DNA from: Pseudonocardia asaccharolytica DSM 44247 = NBRC 16224
GTDB taxonomy: Bacteria; Actinomycetota; Actinomycetes; Mycobacteriales; Pseudonocardiaceae
Direction of reading: 5' to 3'
Length of the DNA stretch: 64,000 nucleotides
NCBI RefSeq assembly: GCF_000423625.1
Contig: NZ_AUII01000019.1
Span: forward strand, 1 to 64,000
Every line of letters starts with the position of its first letter. Within the stretch, counting starts at the first letter, position 1. The notes beneath the pieces were generated by a model that worked only from the letters and a program-made list of their open reading frames with translations, made no database searches and was not told the DNA's origin. Positions 62,748 to 64,000 of this stretch are shown one piece after another. The translations under genes were made by a program, and so were the position numbers.

Positions 62748-63387
62748 CTACCGGGCGTCCGGGCGCCAGACGTCGGTGATCGGCTCGGTGTCGGCGCTGT
62801 GCCCCAGCGGCGGCAGGCCGTACATCGCCTGGATCGTGCGCAGCAGCCGGTAGTGGTCGACCCGTTCGGAGTACTGCCCCGGGGAGACCATCGGCCCGAC
62901 GCAGAAGGTGACGATCCGGTTGTCACCGCTCGTCGACTCCGACTCGTCGAACGTGACGATCAGCAGGCTGTCGTGGTCGCGGGCCCAGCGCACGTATCCG
63001 TCGAGGTGCTCGCGGGCCCACGCGTCGCCGGTCGCGACGTCGCAGTCGTGCATGTCGTGGCACAGGTTCGGGATCAGGAACGAGCTCGTGGGCAGGTCGG
63101 CGTACTCGTCGGGCAGGTCCGACAGCGGCCGGTTGGCCTCGGCCGGGACGTTCGAGAAGTTCACCCACGGGTTGTGTTTGCGGGCGTAGTCACCCTCCAC
63201 ACATCCGGTGTAGCCGACCTCGGGCAGGTCCTCGGCGTAGCCGGTGAACCTGTGTCCCGCGGCAGCCAGCTGGCTGGCCAGGTTGGGCGCGGAGATCGGG
63301 CCGACGCAGCTGTCATCGTCCACCCCGTGGGTGTCGCCGGAGAACAGCGCAAGGTAGTCGGGCCGGCTGCGGGGACATCGCGGGACC
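62748..63387 (-). pseudogene. 5'-truncated alkaline phosphatase/phosphoesterase-family gene
   Basis: Open frame reads RPDYLALFSGDTHGVDDDSCVGP...LASQLAAAGHRFTGYAEDLPEVGYTGC, then HDMHDCD and LIVTFDESESTSGDN, the central and C-terminal part of acid phosphatase/phospholipase C-like phosphoesterases. Family members carry about 60 further N-terminal residues (signal peptide and MMENxS metal site). Here an in-frame TGA stands only about ten codons before RPDYLAL, right at the end of the upstream gene. Translation could restart at GTG 63323, but the product would lack the first metal site. Confidence 0.75.
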
Positions 63388-63390
63388 GGG

Positions 63391-63789
63391 TCAGCTCAAC
63401 ACGGCGCGCCGGCGGCGGCGCCGGCGGCTCAGCGCCACCGCGGCCACCACCCCGGCCAGGATCTGGCCGCCCAGCACGATCTTGTTGACGTCGACGGCCG
63501 GATGCCAGGCCACCTTGCCGTCCGGCCCGATGGCGAACGCCCCGACCGGCCGGGCCACCACGCCCGCACCGCTGCTGCCGGCCGGGTTGTTCGCGCCGCG
63601 GCGGCCGCCGATGCCGCCGCCCGCGCGCACCCGCGCGACCGGGACGACGGTGGTGCCGTCCTTCTCGATCGGTGGGCCGAACACCTGGTCGCGACCGAGC
63701 CGCTCGGCGACGATGGCGACCACGTCCGAGGCCGCGCGCTGCTCCGGTGTCTGCTCGGGTGTCTGCTCGCTTGGCGTCGAGGAACTCAT
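63391..63789 (-). CDS. GerW/YtfJ-like protein with C-terminal membrane anchor
   Basis: 132 residues. DVVAIVAERLGRDQVFGPPIEKDGTTVVPVARVRAGGGIGG is the GerW pattern, and VVARPVGAFAIGPDGKVAWHPAVDV follows. A C-terminal hydrophobic segment (KIVLGGQILAGVVAAVALS) ends in a run of arginines. GerW relatives are found in non-sporulating actinobacteria with unknown role. 21 bp after ilvD. Confidence 0.85.
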   Translation of the reverse strand: MSSSTPSEQTPEQTPEQRAASDVVAIVAERLGRDQVFGPPIEKDGTTVVPVARVRAGGGIGGRRGANNPAGSSGAGVVARPVGAFAIGPDGKVAWHPAVDVNKIVLGGQILAGVVAAVALSRRRRRRRAVLS

Positions 63790-63810
63790 GGTCCCACCCT
63801 GCCACGCGGG

Positions 63811-64000
63811 TCAGCCGCAGACCGCCCCCTCGGCGGCCGACCCGACGAGCTTGGCGTACTTGGCCAGCACGCCGGTGCGGTGCTCCGGTGGCGGCGGCGT
63901 CCACTGCGCGCGGCGGCGGGCCAGCTCGTCGGCGTCGACCTCCAGGTCCAGCCTCCGGGTGGTCATGTCCAGGGTGATCGGGTCGCCGTCGCGGACCAGC
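63811..64000 (-). CDS. ilvD: Dihydroxy-acid dehydratase, C-terminal end (partial)
   Basis: Only the last about 62 codons are in the window: [37 protein letters not shown], then [23 protein letters not shown]-stop. The [17 protein letters not shown] ending is diagnostic of IlvD, the dehydratase of branched-chain amino acid synthesis. The remainder lies beyond the right edge. Confidence 0.93.
   Translation of the reverse strand, partial: LVRDGDPITLDMTTRRLDLEVDADELARRRAQWTPPPPEHRTGVLAKYAKLVGSAAEGAVCG

Noticed and set aside
1-64000. CRISPR arrays, insertion sequences, tRNA-bounded islands
   Set aside because: No regularly spaced direct repeats, no transposase or integrase text and no tRNA-like cloverleaf was seen. 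The urease island boundaries are gene remnants without IS ends.

Overview
The window is high-GC, densely coded actinobacterial chromosome, most probably a member of the Pseudonocardiales (Pseudonocardia-like). The evidence is the conserved order thrS - HIT - pgsA - patA - pimA - LemA-like - pdxS known from mycobacteria and relatives, a DprE2-like cell-wall reductase, an NDMA-type alcohol dehydrogenase, an F420-type PPOX protein, PucR/GntR/Lrp regulators, and frequent GTG/TTG starts with ATGA or GTGA overlaps. I found no rRNA, tRNA, CRISPR array, transposase or phage gene.

Layout. 1-6932: phosphatidylinositol mannoside and PLP synthesis, a minus-strand chain with thrS first. 7067-12038: a flavin monooxygenase-like gene, a decayed VapBC pair, two hydrolases and a FadR-type GntR regulator, with three palindromes spaced exactly 42 bp apart. 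12281-22335: an island in which a urease operon (ureAB fusion, C, G, D, E, F) with lower GC and an atypical UreC sits between two copies of a glutamate-synthase-like/glutamine-synthetase-like unit. The left copy is a pseudogene scar (start of glxB joined to the end of glnT). The right copy is intact (glxB-glxC-glxD-glnT) and has a promoter-like element with a perfect 8+8 palindrome. 22328-31149: two divergent N,N-dimethylformamidases (dmfA1A2), one on each side of a PucR-type regulator. The first continues into a Rieske-oxygenase-like gene that has lost most of its metal ligands and a DNA-methylase-like gene with degraded motifs.

31464-48636: a class A penicillin-binding protein; a molybdenum hydroxylase (FAD, 2Fe-2S and molybdopterin subunits) with an SDR and a cyclase-family hydrolase and a neighbouring GAF-PucR regulator; then a TDT exporter, kinase, AraC, VOC, YjbR, alpha/beta hydrolase, Lrp and PPOX genes. 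48724-64000: MBL hydrolase, SNF2 helicase plus SWIM protein, lipoprotein, DUF3817, hemerythrin, DUF309, NDMA-type alcohol dehydrogenase, DprE2-like SDR, aroE, methyltransferase, DUF2156 membrane protein, a truncated phosphoesterase, a GerW-like protein and the end of ilvD.

How it may work together (inference). Dimethylformamidase releases formate and dimethylamine. The GlnT/GlxBCD set resembles gamma-glutamylmethylamide synthetase plus N-methylglutamate synthase, which would pass a methylamine nitrogen on to glutamate, and urease would add ammonia. N-methylglutamate dehydrogenase and a dimethylamine-demethylating enzyme are not in the window, so the route would be incomplete here.
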